In this document: positions 1 through 9,823 of the stretch, piece after piece
Position numbering within the stretch: position 1 is the stretch's first letter
Layout: each line of letters starts with the position of its first letter
From: G965276675 sp965276675
GTDB taxonomy: Bacteria > Acidobacteriota > Terriglobia > Terriglobales > Acidobacteriaceae
Reading direction: 5' to 3'
Assembly (NCBI GenBank): GCA_965276675.1
Contig: OZ255624.1
Location: forward strand, 3,658,001 to 3,722,000
Length of the DNA: 64,000 bases
Notes under the pieces: generated by a model
Databases searched by the model: none
What the model was told of the DNA's origin: nothing
What the model saw: only the letters and a program-made list of their open reading frames with translations
Program-made: the position numbers and the translations under genes

Positions 1-1082
1 CGGGGCCCGCAATGGCCGCCCGTACGCCTAATATCGACCGCACCTCCGATCACTGGGTACTGGCTGGCCTTACTTTTCGCGGCAAGCAGGAAGGGCTTGA
101 CCTTACTGCCTCCAAAGACTGGAGAATCATTGGCAATGACTTTTCCTGCCCAACTGGCTTCGGTCCCACCGGGTGCGTCGAAACAGGTCAGGCGAACTAC
201 ATCGCCTTTCTCGGCAACAACGTGCATGACATAGCCAAGCCCGGAACAACCAAAACTTACCATGCCGTTTACTTCAGCACTGACAGCAATCACATCGAAG
301 TGGGCTGGAACACAATCGCTCGAGTACACAGCTGCAGGGGTCTGCAGTTTCACTCGTCGCCCCTCGACCCAGGCACCGGCAACAACCAATACGATCTGCA
401 CGTGCACGACAATGTTATCCACGACACAGTGTGCGATGGCATCAATTTCGCCACAGTCGATCCCTCGAAGGGTCCGGTGGAAGCATACAACAATGTTATC
501 TACAACACAGGCTCAGGGCCTGACCCCGAGGATGGCGAAGCTAACTACGCCTGTATCTACGTCCAGGGAGGTTCGGAGCATGGACCAGCAGGCTCTGGGG
601 CGGTGGAGATCTATCACAATACCCTCTATAACTGCGGAGCGAGAAAGAATACAGATTCTGGCGCCCTGGCATTCTCCAATGGTTCCCCTCTGCAATTTAC
701 CCGTCTGCGCAACAACATCGTTCTTCAGAAGCGCGGAGAAAGCTATCTCACTCCTAACAGCAATGAAAATCAGTTTACAGGTGAGAACAACATTTTTTGG
801 GGCAGCTCGGATTCTGTGTCATTGCTTCAGCGCATGCTGCCAAACCTGATATATCGCGATCCCATGCTTAGCGATCCAGCGGCTGCCGACTTTACTCTGC
901 GAGAGGGCAGCCCTGCGGTGCAAGCTGGCGCAACCACGGGGCTAAGACACGACATCAGCGGCAGACTGCGTCCATTGGACAAACACCCCGACATCGGTGC
1001 TGGTCAGCGGCTGGAGACGAACATGAGCGAGGCAAAACAACTCCACTCGCTCAGCTCAAGTGTCGCATCGGGTACGCGTTGA
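1..1082 (+). CDS. Secreted right-handed parallel beta-helix protein, 5' end cut by the window
   Basis: The frame is open to the left edge, so the ATG at 12 is probably internal. The protein has the N/D/H-rich short-strand repeats of a right-handed parallel beta-helix (pectate-lyase-like fold), with motifs such as YHAVYFST, DGINFATVDPS and VEAYNNVIYNT. These motifs recur nearly unchanged in the protein at 6073-8088 (YHAVYFST, DGIDFGSVDPS, VEAYNNVII), so the two are paralogues and this one lacks the N-terminal half (signal peptide, Ig-like region). Likely role: extracellular polysaccharide binding or cleavage; no catalytic assignment is possible. Its 3' end overlaps the convergent glycosyltransferase by 27 bp. 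The family resemblance is clear; the function is inference. Confidence 0.75.
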   Translation, partial: GPAMAARTPNIDRTSDHWVLAGLTFRGKQEGLDLTASKDWRIIGNDFSCPTGFGPTGCVETGQANYIAFLGNNVHDIAKPGTTKTYHAVYFSTDSNHIEVGWNTIARVHSCRGLQFHSSPLDPGTGNNQYDLHVHDNVIHDTVCDGINFATVDPSKGPVEAYNNVIYNTGSGPDPEDGEANYACIYVQGGSEHGPAGSGAVEIYHNTLYNCGARKNTDSGALAFSNGSPLQFTRLRNNIVLQKRGESYLTPNSNENQFTGENNIFWGSSDSVSLLQRMLPNLIYRDPMLSDPAAADFTLREGSPAVQAGATTGLRHDISGRLRPLDKHPDIGAGQRLETNMSEAKQLHSLSSSVASGTR

Positions 1083-2414
1083 GGATCGGCCATATCGCGC
1101 ATGATGCTCCTGGAGAACCGTCGTAAGCAGCTCCCCGAAGCGAGTGGCCGCAGCCTCTGCTGTGAAATCCCTACGCACCCGTGCCGCTCCCTTCGCGCCC
1201 ATTTGCTTACGTAGCGCAGCATCATTGCAAAGCTGCTCCAACGCACCGGCAATCTCCGGCACACTCTCGCCGTCTACTCGAAAGCCGCTCTCCCCCTCCT
1301 CGATGGCATCTCCTGTGCCGCCCGCAGATCCGCCAATCACCGGAATGCCACACGCATTCGCCTCCAGAAAGACCACGCCAAATCCTTCGGTATCGCCAGC
1401 GATCTCCCGGTTGGGCTGCAGGAAGACATCTGCCGCGCCGTAGATCCCGGCAAGCTGCTCGTCCGCTACAAAGCCGATGAAGTAAACCCGGTCCGAGATG
1501 CCGAGTTCATGGGAGAGAGCCTCTAAAGTCGCCTGTTCCGAACCGCGACCGCCAATGACATAGCGCCAGTTCGTCGGGAGCCGCTGATCGCGGTGGAGAA
1601 GAGCCAATGCGCGAAGCGCCTGGTCGAGTCCCTTGCGGGGGTCGAGTCTCGCCACAGACAGGATCACCAGCGCCTCATGCCACCCAAGGCCGGCGCGGAG
1701 CTTACCCCTGTCAAGTGGCGGTTGGAAGCGTGACGTATCCACGAAATTTGGCAGCACCGTCAACCGGTCTTCCGAGATATGAGCCAGCCGCTGCGTCAGG
1801 CGGCCAGTGTACCGGCTCACGACGATATTCAGATCTGCTCTCCGGATGAGCTGCATCTGGCACCGGCGCAGAACGTGCATCAGCAGGCGTTGATTGGCAT
1901 TCATCGTCAGCTCTTCGCCGTGGATGTAGGTGACCAGCGGAAACTCCCGGGTTGTTCCACGCAGTAGCCATCCCGCAGAACACGTGCCACCACAGATCAG
2001 CAGATCCGGATTGAGCTGCCGCGATAGCGATTTCCATTCGCGCCTGCCGCGGCGGAAGAAATTGAACACCTCGCGCAGAGAGCGCCACCAGGACTGGCCT
2101 TTCTTGAGATGGATCTCAAATGCACGAATGCGAACGACGCGAAAGCCGTCCACCTCTTCGGAACGCGTATCGAAGACTTGTTGAAGAGTGGTGTCGCACG
2201 CATGGTGGTCACTCACCACCACAACGCGGAACTCCTTTAACCGTGTGATCAGGCCCAGATAGATCTGCACTACGCCGCCGTAGTAGGCAGGTGGGAAATA
2301 GGGCGCAATCAGGACCACGAGCGGACGCTTCTCACTTGGCTCGCCTACGAGATCTTGTACTACAAGCTTGCCTCCGCTAAGACCGCCCACACTGTTCATC
2401 GGCGCAACGCCCAC
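1056..2414 (-). CDS. Glycosyltransferase, GT4 family (GT-B fold)
   Basis: A 452-aa retaining GT4-type glycosyltransferase that would transfer a sugar from a nucleotide-sugar donor to a growing glycan in the cytoplasm. The N-terminal domain begins with the typical APYFPP..GG acceptor-side loop (about residues 36-46). The C-terminal donor domain has SVARLDPRKGLD and the E-x7-E motif EGFGVVFLE followed by GGSAGGTGDAI. The ATG lies 5 bp after the stop of the upstream FkbH-like fusion gene, so the two are very probably one transcript. Acceptor and donor cannot be predicted. The flanking secreted beta-helix proteins suggest surface or exopolysaccharide assembly (inference). Confidence 0.88.
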   Translation of the reverse strand: MGVAPMNSVGGLSGGKLVVQDLVGEPSEKRPLVVLIAPYFPPAYYGGVVQIYLGLITRLKEFRVVVVSDHHACDTTLQQVFDTRSEEVDGFRVVRIRAFEIHLKKGQSWWRSLREVFNFFRRGRREWKSLSRQLNPDLLICGGTCSAGWLLRGTTREFPLVTYIHGEELTMNANQRLLMHVLRRCQMQLIRRADLNIVVSRYTGRLTQRLAHISEDRLTVLPNFVDTSRFQPPLDRGKLRAGLGWHEALVILSVARLDPRKGLDQALRALALLHRDQRLPTNWRYVIGGRGSEQATLEALSHELGISDRVYFIGFVADEQLAGIYGAADVFLQPNREIAGDTEGFGVVFLEANACGIPVIGGSAGGTGDAIEEGESGFRVDGESVPEIAGALEQLCNDAALRKQMGAKGAARVRRDFTAEAAATRFGELLTTVLQEHHARYGRSSTRTRCDT

Positions 2415-2419
2415 CTTGA

Positions 2420-5314
2420 TTAACTCGAGTTGGCTGAAAGCTCTTTCCGCAATGCAGCCGCAAACTCACCGACATACGGAGCCTGCAATATCGATTCATG
2501 TCCACCAGCCAGCAGATAGGTTCTCGTGCTCGCGGCAACCTCGTGCCATGCCAGTCTCGGGTCCAGCCGCTCTTCGACTCCACTGTACTCTGTGTCTCTG
2601 GCGACAAAGACGATCAACTCTCCCGCGTATGGCTGAGGCTGATAGTTGCCAATGTACCGGGCCCAATCTATAAGTTCTTCCTGCATAGTGCTACTATCCA
2701 GCGGCGCCGCCTCGATGGAGCGCACCGTACTCGTCTGTCTCTGCAAAGCGCTCATGCCCACTAAGGCACGGCCCAGCTTTGCCCCAGCGTAAACCAGGCC
2801 GTGCTTTCGCGAGTGAAATGCGATGCGCTGCATTCGCCTGTGTAGCTTCTCCATAGGCGAAAAACGTTTTCCAGGTAGATCGGCGTCGATCAGCGCTAGC
2901 AGGCCTAAGCGCTCCCCGACCTCCAGCAGCTGCTGTGCCATCTCGAATGCCACTACACCACCTAGACAAAATCCGGCGATCTGATAAGGTCCGGTGGGCT
3001 GCACCGCTCGTATGCACTTGATGTAGGCTCGCGCTTTTTCCCGGATCGTGGGGACGGATTCGGAGTCTTCGAGGCGTGGGCTCTCAAGTCCATAGACGGG
3101 CTGCTCCTTGCCAAGCTGATATGAGATCTCTCGATAGGCGAGAACTCGGATTCCGCGCCCGCCCGGGATCCAAAACAGTGGGTGCTTATCTCCTTTCGGC
3201 TGGATGGGAACGGCTCTGAACATTCCAGTGTAGCCGGCCTCACGATCCAAAATCTTTTGCGCTAGTTGCGCCACTGTCGGGCACTCAAAAAGAATGTTTT
3301 CTGGCAGCGTTGCCTCAAGCTCCCGGTGCATTCGGCTGAAGAGCCGGATGGCACTCAGCGAGCATCCCCCCAGATCGAAGAAGTCCTGGTGGACTCCAAC
3401 GGCAGGAAGCTCCAGCACGCTTGCCCACATCGCGCACAGATTCGCTTCCAGTTCGGTGCGAGGTTCGACCTGGCCAGCGATTGAAACTTTAAGGGTGCGC
3501 GCCTGGGACGCCTGTGCTCTTGCTGCAACCTCTCGCATCTCTCGCATACCAGTAGCAATCTCTTCGTAGCCTAAGAATCGTTTCGGCTCAGATATCTCTG
3601 CGTCCCCATTTAGCCTTTTGTTGACTTTAGATTCGGCTTTCTGGACGTCAGGGAGTGCGGTCTCGCTCACGACATAGCGCACCGCGGCTGCCGCGCTTGC
3701 CGGCATCTCGATGAAGAAGCCGTCTTGCGACACGCGCTGCCAGGAGCTGCCGATGCTCTCCAGAAACGACTTTGCAGGTACATTTTTGGCAGTTGACCGG
3801 AAAGGGATTCTGACTGTGTTGAGAGCTAAGCCCAGCGCGATCTCGCCTAGATGCTGTACCATCCTGTGCTCCACGCCTCTACCCAGCGCACGGCAGCTCA
3901 ACAGCAGTGTGTCCACATCAAGCTCAGCTCCCATTGTCCGATACACAACGGCACCTACCAAGCCATAGCTTCCAAAGCGATCGGAGACGTCCACCGTAAA
4001 ACATTTGTATCGTTCACGAAAGAGTGCTCGCAGTTCAGCCTCGCTATGGCGGACCGTAGTGCAATTGAACTGGTTTGTGCGTTGCATCAACTGGACGACG
4101 CGGGGAAGGCTCTCCGCATTGACAGCACTGATCTTGACGTCCAAATCAAGGCTTGAGAGAAATTCGGCCATGTTGGTTGCCTGCCTTAGAACGCGCTCCC
4201 GTTCAAGCTTTTGCGCGTAGACTGCGGAGCGGCTCGTGTCCTCTCCGGTGATCACCCATTGGTCAAATGCCCATACATGCTCCAGAAACAGTGGAATGGT
4301 GTCGCTCTCCTTCGGTAGTTGCAGCGTCGAGACTTCAGGACAGTGCGCTCTCACTTCGGCACACTCTGCTGCGCTGTCGTCTACAAAGATGAATGCATCC
4401 AGGCCCAGATCGAGCAAAGAAGCAAGCTCCCGAATGTTCTCTGATTTGGGTCTCCAGTTCACCTGGCAGGCCACAAAGTGATCGAGCCGGAGTGGCATCT
4501 CGGTACGAAGGCGAAATGCCTCTTCCACATCGACATGATTATTCTTGCTCGCGAGCGCCAGCAGCATACCAGCTTCCTGCTGCCTGCACATAAAGCTTTG
4601 CAGCGCGCGAAACGGAGGATCCAAGCGAAGGTGCGGCGCCCCATCCTCGCCGAGAACACCGCCCCAGAGAGTGTTGTCGCAATCAAGCACAATCACTTTG
4701 AAAGGCGAACGCCGGAGGCCATCTAGTCGCCTCGCCACTACTGTAGCCAGCGCTGCAAAGCCCTCCGAAGTATAAGGAATTCGTCCCAGGCGATCGGCCT
4801 CAGAATCGTAGCACTCCTCCATCGGGTACCAGGACCGATATAGCGCCCTGGGTAGCATATATACGCCACTTACTCCTTGCATCTCGATCAGGAAACGTGT
4901 TTCGACAGCCTCATACCGGGATGACTCTAAACACGATGGGCAGATCAGCACAAGAAGGGGCCGCGTGCTGGCCGCAGCATAGGTCTTCAGTGCTCGCGAC
5001 AGTTCAAGGGCGTTCCCCTCGACAGCATCTCTCTCATCCAGGTCCTCCCAGCGCAACAGGACCACATTGACGCCTTCAGGTCCCGACCAGAACTCGCTAC
5101 CCGGGTTCAGCAGCGATTGAGAAATCTGATTATAAGGAGCAAATGTGAGCTCATAGTTCATGCCCAAAGAGTCAATCCAAAAGTGTAAACCCGTGGCGAT
5201 TGGCTCCGCTGTGAAGGTTGCACTGATGACAAGCGGGAGAGGCTTTGGCGTTGGCACATCCATATTCATGGCGTGGCTTAGTAAGGCCTCATCCACGCTT
5301 TGACTAATCGGCAT
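2420..5314 (-). CDS. FkbH-like HAD enzyme - acyl/peptidyl carrier - thioesterase fusion
   Basis: From the ATG at 5314 the protein is 964 aa. Residues about 20-160 form an SGNH-like N-terminal part. A HAD subfamily IIIC (FkbH) domain follows with VLDCDNTLWGG (catalytic Asp pair about 211/213). A carrier domain has DLGGCSLSA (phosphopantetheine Ser about 652). A C-terminal thioesterase (about 703-964) has GFCLGG as nucleophile elbow and GGHES for the His. FkbH enzymes load a glyceryl unit from 1,3-bisphosphoglycerate onto a carrier protein; the TE would release or transfer it. The nucleophile is Cys (about 783) instead of the usual Ser. The frame extends to a TTG at 5590, but family similarity starts near residue 20 of the form given here, so 5314 (weak GGA upstream) or 5269/5263 is preferred. 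Co-operonic with the GT4 gene, suggesting glycerate decoration of a glycan (inference). Confidence 0.8.
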   Translation of the reverse strand: MPISQSVDEALLSHAMNMDVPTPKPLPLVISATFTAEPIATGLHFWIDSLGMNYELTFAPYNQISQSLLNPGSEFWSGPEGVNVVLLRWEDLDERDAVEGNALELSRALKTYAAASTRPLLVLICPSCLESSRYEAVETRFLIEMQGVSGVYMLPRALYRSWYPMEECYDSEADRLGRIPYTSEGFAALATVVARRLDGLRRSPFKVIVLDCDNTLWGGVLGEDGAPHLRLDPPFRALQSFMCRQQEAGMLLALASKNNHVDVEEAFRLRTEMPLRLDHFVACQVNWRPKSENIRELASLLDLGLDAFIFVDDSAAECAEVRAHCPEVSTLQLPKESDTIPLFLEHVWAFDQWVITGEDTSRSAVYAQKLERERVLRQATNMAEFLSSLDLDVKISAVNAESLPRVVQLMQRTNQFNCTTVRHSEAELRALFRERYKCFTVDVSDRFGSYGLVGAVVYRTMGAELDVDTLLLSCRALGRGVEHRMVQHLGEIALGLALNTVRIPFRSTAKNVPAKSFLESIGSSWQRVSQDGFFIEMPASAAAAVRYVVSETALPDVQKAESKVNKRLNGDAEISEPKRFLGYEEIATGMREMREVAARAQASQARTLKVSIAGQVEPRTELEANLCAMWASVLELPAVGVHQDFFDLGGCSLSAIRLFSRMHRELEATLPENILFECPTVAQLAQKILDREAGYTGMFRAVPIQPKGDKHPLFWIPGGRGIRVLAYREISYQLGKEQPVYGLESPRLEDSESVPTIREKARAYIKCIRAVQPTGPYQIAGFCLGGVVAFEMAQQLLEVGERLGLLALIDADLPGKRFSPMEKLHRRMQRIAFHSRKHGLVYAGAKLGRALVGMSALQRQTSTVRSIEAAPLDSSTMQEELIDWARYIGNYQPQPYAGELIVFVARDTEYSGVEERLDPRLAWHEVAASTRTYLLAGGHESILQAPYVGEFAAALRKELSANSS

Positions 5315-6072
5315 GCTGGATCCACTGTCAATAGAGTAAAAACTACAGGCGGAGATGAATGCAGCCGAGGTTGTGAATCCGCTGCACAGGAGATAAGTTC
5401 GCGAGCGAGCTTCTCGCAGGCAAATCGCCTGGATGGTCTCATTCACCGGTTTCGCTAACTCCTTCCTTGCACACGGCTTGCCACATCGAAACTCATTCAT
5501 TGCAGCGTCAGCGGAAGACCACCGGGCTTCTGCGTTCAAAGGCGAAGAGGCGGTAGCAACTCCGGCCGATGAATGTGCAAAGCATTGCAACCCGCTACCG
5601 GAAGCTTTCAGCTTCGAGTAAGAATTACTGATGCATTCGGTCTATCTTTGCCCATCACCGAGTTACAGAGCCTCCGCGTTAGAGATAGCAGATACATCGT
5701 ATGTGTAGCGAGTTTGCGTCAACTCGGAGCCTGTTTACTAGATCTAGAGAAGATATCTCGATGAGGTTACAAACTGAAGTACCCTATAACACTTTTTGGG
5801 GGCTTGCAGGAAATGCGTTCTATTCAATAGGATCGTCTTACTAACTCCTGCATTACTGCGTTGGACGGGTGCGCGCGGCACCCCCGGCTTGCCTTGACGC
5901 TTCACCATGCTTCCGCGACATTGCCGCTTGCGCTCTGATGGGCAATCGACGATGGACCTAAGTACTGACGAATCCACATCGCCAGTTCATCTTTCCCTGA
6001 CACCTGGGCGTTGCCAGGGTCCATGAGCGGAAGTTGAGCAGTGTCATCCGATACCCCCACCGGAGATCCCTC
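5315..6072. other. Divergent intergenic region, no gene recognised
   Basis: This region separates the minus-strand FkbH-like operon from the plus-strand beta-helix gene and should hold both promoters. The first 276 bp are an in-frame extension of the FkbH-like gene (TTG at 5590, ATG at 5500), which lacks family similarity and has no convincing ribosome binding site. I see no RNA gene or strong palindrome. Confidence 0.4.
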
Positions 6073-8088
6073 GTGAAGTTAAAACTTGCTCTTTTCATGT
6101 TGACGACAGCATGTTCTGCTGGACTCGTCGCTCAAACCATCACTGTCGATGGTCATCCGCTCGATCCAACTACCAGCCACACCATTGTCTACACACCGCA
6201 AGCCACCCCAGCAAAGAGCGTTCTGATAGATGGTCGGGCGAAGAGTACCTCCCAGCAGCACAGCCTGGTCATCACCCCCGGAACAGCACCGGTCAGAAAT
6301 CAGGCGCCGACTGCCAGTCTTCAGGCCTCTCCCTCGACGGTGAAGCCCGGCGGAAGCACAACATTAACTTGGAGCAGTACGAACGCAACCTCAGCCACAC
6401 TGAATGGCGCATCCGTAGCGACAAGCGGCTCTCAAACGCTTACTCCCACGCAGAGCATGAATGTCAATCTCGCAGTTCAGGGCTCTGGTCAGACGGCGAC
6501 CGCGACTGCTGCCATCGTTGTGGAGCAGGCGCAACCTGCGCCACCAACCGCGCCGAGCACTGCAGCAACGGCTCCGCACATCGACTACACCGATCTGAAT
6601 GTGGGTTCCGGATCTGGTGGAGATGAGGGCAACGGCGTCTACGTCCGCATCTTCGGCCATAACTTCGGCAGTTCGCAGGGCGGCAGCCGGCTCACTCTTG
6701 GCAGTGACATGGTCACCAACTGCGCTCACTGCAGCTGGACTGATACTACGATCATCGCGCAGGTTGGACCCTCGGCTGTAACGGGCAACATCGTCGTCAA
6801 TGTGAATGGTCAGGCCTCCAATGGAGCTTCATTCACCGTGGCGCCCACCACCATCCTTTTTGTTGCAAACAGCGGCTCTGACAACAATAGCGGCAGCTTC
6901 ACGGCTCCCTTTAAGAGCTGGCGCGCAGCCTTCAACGCAGCGACGTCCGGAGACAACAGCTCCCCTGCTCAGAACACCGTCATCTATTTCGAACCAGGGA
7001 CGTGCGCCTGCTCTGACGATGGCCGCGGTTATCGCGCAACCGTCTCAACAGACATCGGCGGCACGTCACCGATTAAGCAGCTCGCGCTCGTTGGTTACCC
7101 TGGTGGACAAGCAACCATCGGCAGCCTGCAGGTCGATAACGGCATTCATGGCTGGGCAAAATATCTAACTGTTGCCGATCTCACCATCATCGGTCGCAAC
7201 TCTGCCATCGATGCAGAGGCAGGCAACATCCGCGTCATCAACAACGACCTGTCTTGCCCTGCACCTCCAAACGGCCTCGGAGGCACAGCCTGCTTCCTGG
7301 GTGAGACCGAGACGACTTCCGACACCTGGACCTTCCAGGGCAACACCATGCACAACACCGGCGGAAATGTCGACAAGACTTACCACGCTGTCTACTTTTC
7401 CACCGGCGTAAACCATGCGGACGTCTCTTACAACTCCATTGGCAATGGCTTCCAGGGGTACTGCAGAAGCTTGATGTTCCATGCTTCCTCCGGAGCTAAC
7501 CTCTCGGATCTGCACGCGCATGACAATTTCATTACCGGCGGCTACTGTGATGGCATTGATTTCGGTTCTGTCGATCCATCGCAAGGCACCGTCGAGGCGT
7601 ACAACAACGTGATCATCCACACCGCAATTGCCTCCAACCCCTACGGTGTGGCTAATGAAGTCGGCATCGCCGTGAACACGGATCCTGCCGGTTCCACCAG
7701 CGGGAATGTTCTGGTCTACAACAACACCGTGGTCGATGCTGGTGGCTACACAAGTGGCAACCAGAACGGCTGCTTCGGTGTGGTGGCTCCAGGTGCGGGT
7801 ATGTCGCTGACAAACAACATCTGCGTACAGCCTGCCTCAAACCAGCCATATGTGGAGTCGAAGAGCCAAGGCCTGAGCGGTAGCAACAATCTGTGGTTCG
7901 GAGCTGGCCCTGCACCCTCATGGGATTCCAGCAGCGTCACTGTGGATCCGCAATTCGTCGGTGGCACCAACTTCGCCCTTCAATCTGGCTCCCCGGCTGC
8001 GCGCCGCGGAACCAGCTCACGCGTTTCCATCGTCGACTTCAAGGGGATCACACGTTCAAATCCCCCCTCTGTCGGCGCATTTGAGTAG
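6073..8088 (+). CDS. Secreted beta-helix protein with Ig-like and IPT/TIG-like domains
   Basis: I chose the GTG at 6073: it has GGAG 7 nt upstream and begins a clean signal peptide (VKLKLALFMLTTACSAGLVAQ), whereas the longer TTG-started form (6034) adds a charged leader. Mature protein, in order: a proline/threonine-rich linker with an Ig-like stretch (TLTWSSTNATSATLNG), an IPT/TIG-like segment (IFGHNFGSSQGGSRLTLG), then a long right-handed beta-helix with N/D/H turns (YHAVYFST, DGIDFGSVDPS, VEAYNNV). The helix is paralogous to the gene at 1-1082. Probably exported and active on, or bound to, an extracellular polysaccharide; no catalytic residues can be assigned. A strong terminator follows. 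Confidence 0.8.
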   Translation: MKLKLALFMLTTACSAGLVAQTITVDGHPLDPTTSHTIVYTPQATPAKSVLIDGRAKSTSQQHSLVITPGTAPVRNQAPTASLQASPSTVKPGGSTTLTWSSTNATSATLNGASVATSGSQTLTPTQSMNVNLAVQGSGQTATATAAIVVEQAQPAPPTAPSTAATAPHIDYTDLNVGSGSGGDEGNGVYVRIFGHNFGSSQGGSRLTLGSDMVTNCAHCSWTDTTIIAQVGPSAVTGNIVVNVNGQASNGASFTVAPTTILFVANSGSDNNSGSFTAPFKSWRAAFNAATSGDNSSPAQNTVIYFEPGTCACSDDGRGYRATVSTDIGGTSPIKQLALVGYPGGQATIGSLQVDNGIHGWAKYLTVADLTIIGRNSAIDAEAGNIRVINNDLSCPAPPNGLGGTACFLGETETTSDTWTFQGNTMHNTGGNVDKTYHAVYFSTGVNHADVSYNSIGNGFQGYCRSLMFHASSGANLSDLHAHDNFITGGYCDGIDFGSVDPSQGTVEAYNNVIIHTAIASNPYGVANEVGIAVNTDPAGSTSGNVLVYNNTVVDAGGYTSGNQNGCFGVVAPGAGMSLTNNICVQPASNQPYVESKSQGLSGSNNLWFGAGPAPSWDSSSVTVDPQFVGGTNFALQSGSPAARRGTSSRVSIVDFKGITRSNPPSVGAFE

Positions 8089-8108
8089 TACTGGATTCAC
8101 TCACTACC

Positions 8109-8142
8109 AGAAGAGCCGCTTAGCAGCGGCTCTTCTACTTTT
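8109..8142 (+). terminator. Rho-independent terminator
   Basis: A perfect 12-bp inverted repeat (AGAAGAGCCGCT / AGCGGCTCTTCT) with a TAGC tetraloop is followed by ACTTTT, 20 bp after the stop of the beta-helix gene. Confidence 0.9.
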
Positions 8143-8328
8143 GTACAACAGACGCAACACCTCATCGGATTTTCGGCACAGCAATGGGAAACCATTCGTA
8201 CACCGTGCGACTTGCTGATCCACGTCGCGTCGGTGGTCGCCCGCACTCGCCAATACACTCTTCATCATTTCAACTTGTCGGAGTGACAGCGTGCCTGCAG
8301 TGCCGGTTCTGAACCCGCCTGGTTTTGA

Positions 8329-9765
8329 TCAATTTGCAAGCGGGAGGGTGAAGGAGAAGACCGAGCCCTGGCCGAGCTGGCTGGTGACTTCAATGGCGCC
8401 GCCGTGAGCTTCCACAATGGCCTTGGCGATCGCGAGCCCCATGCCTGTGCCTTGCACGCGATAGCGCTGGCTCTGCCCGCGGTAGAACTTGTCGAAGATC
8501 ATCATGCGTTCGAGATCGTCGATGCCGGGGCCCCGGTCTGCAACGCTGGTGTTGAGTTTGCCATGCTGCACTTCAGCGCTGATGAAGATCGGGCTTTCTT
8601 TCGGTGAGTACTTTGCGGCGTTTTCGATCAGGTGCTGCAGAACCTTGGTGATGCGGGCGACGTCCATGAGGGCCGGCGGTAAAGATTGGGGCAGGCGAAT
8701 CTCCGTCGGATGTTGGCCATCCAAGTGTGTCGCAGCTACAGCGTCTTCAATGGCTTCGCGAATGTCATGCGGCGCGAGATCGAGCTTCACTTCCCGTGTC
8801 TCCAGCTCCGCCATCTCGACGGCCTGGCCGATAAGGTGGTTGAGCCGCTCTGTCTCTTCCTGAATCACGCTCATCAGTTCGCCGCTCTGCTCACGGTCGA
8901 GCTCTGGGTCGGAGCGCAGGCTGGTAATGGAGGCCATGATCGACGTGAGCGGCGTGCGCAGCTCATGCGTGACGGAATCGAGCAGTGCGTTACGCAGGCG
9001 CTCGCTTTCGCGTGCCGCTTCGCTGCGGCCCAGGGTCTCTACGGCACCGGCGCGTTCGATCGCAATGGCGATTAAACCGCTGATCGCGTCGAGGGTTTCG
9101 GGCGAGACACCAGGACCCGCGATGCCAAGCGCGCCGGTCGGTCGAAGACCGAGGCGTATCGGAATGAGAGTGACATTCCCGTCACGTTTGATATGCTGCT
9201 GCGCATGCGCAGCCTCCCGCAGGTCTGCGGCATCGATCTCCATAAGATCAGAGCTGGAACGGTAGACGCGATCACTTGTGGCCAGATAAAGCGCCGCGCT
9301 GCGGAGACTAAAGCTGTGAGCGACATCGAAAGGCACAGTCTTGAGCAGATCGATGACATTGCCAGTGACCAGCAGACGCTGTGTGAATTCATAGAGCCGT
9401 TCCGCTTCGCGGCGCCGGCGGTTGGACGATTGCGTTTCTCTGCGGGCGCGCTCTGCCAACTGGCTGGCCACGATACCGGTGGTGAGGAAGGCGAGCAACG
9501 CGATCCAGTTCTGGCTGTCGCCAATCGTAAACGTGAATAGCGGCGGCAAGAAAAAGAAGTTGAAGGCGAGCGCTGACAGTACAGACATGTATATCGCCTG
9601 GCGTACGCCCCAGTTTGCCGAGACCAGAAGGATGCCGATGAGCAGTGTCAGGGCAACTGTAGTCGCGTTGACATGGATCAGGCGGAAGCAGACGAAGACG
9701 ACAGCCGTGACGATGCCAGTCGTGATGATGTAGCGAATAATCCTATACACGATGCTGTATTTCAT
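8329..9765 (-). CDS. kdpD: Sensor histidine kinase, C-terminal half of KdpD (split kdpD)
   Basis: This 478-aa protein matches the back half of KdpD: four closely spaced membrane segments (DUF4118, about residues 8-98), a GAF-like linker (about 130-245), the HisKA dimerisation helix with SVTHELRTPLTS (phospho-acceptor His267) and a HATPase domain (N-box ENAAKYS, G-boxes DRGPGID and GTGMGLAIAK). The N-terminal ATP-binding/USP half found at the front of ordinary KdpD is missing here and is encoded by the next gene on the opposite strand, starting 58 bp away. It should phosphorylate KdpE under K+ limitation or osmotic stress. The ATG at 9765 gives a complete first membrane helix. Confidence 0.9.
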   Translation of the reverse strand: MKYSIVYRIIRYIITTGIVTAVVFVCFRLIHVNATTVALTLLIGILLVSANWGVRQAIYMSVLSALAFNFFFLPPLFTFTIGDSQNWIALLAFLTTGIVASQLAERARRETQSSNRRRREAERLYEFTQRLLVTGNVIDLLKTVPFDVAHSFSLRSAALYLATSDRVYRSSSDLMEIDAADLREAAHAQQHIKRDGNVTLIPIRLGLRPTGALGIAGPGVSPETLDAISGLIAIAIERAGAVETLGRSEAARESERLRNALLDSVTHELRTPLTSIMASITSLRSDPELDREQSGELMSVIQEETERLNHLIGQAVEMAELETREVKLDLAPHDIREAIEDAVAATHLDGQHPTEIRLPQSLPPALMDVARITKVLQHLIENAAKYSPKESPIFISAEVQHGKLNTSVADRGPGIDDLERMMIFDKFYRGQSQRYRVQGTGMGLAIAKAIVEAHGGAIEVTSQLGQGSVFSFTLPLAN

Positions 9766-9823
9766 GCACCATCACTGGGTTTCATACGCGATATTGGGCT
9801 TCACCAGCTAATCTTAAGCCTGC

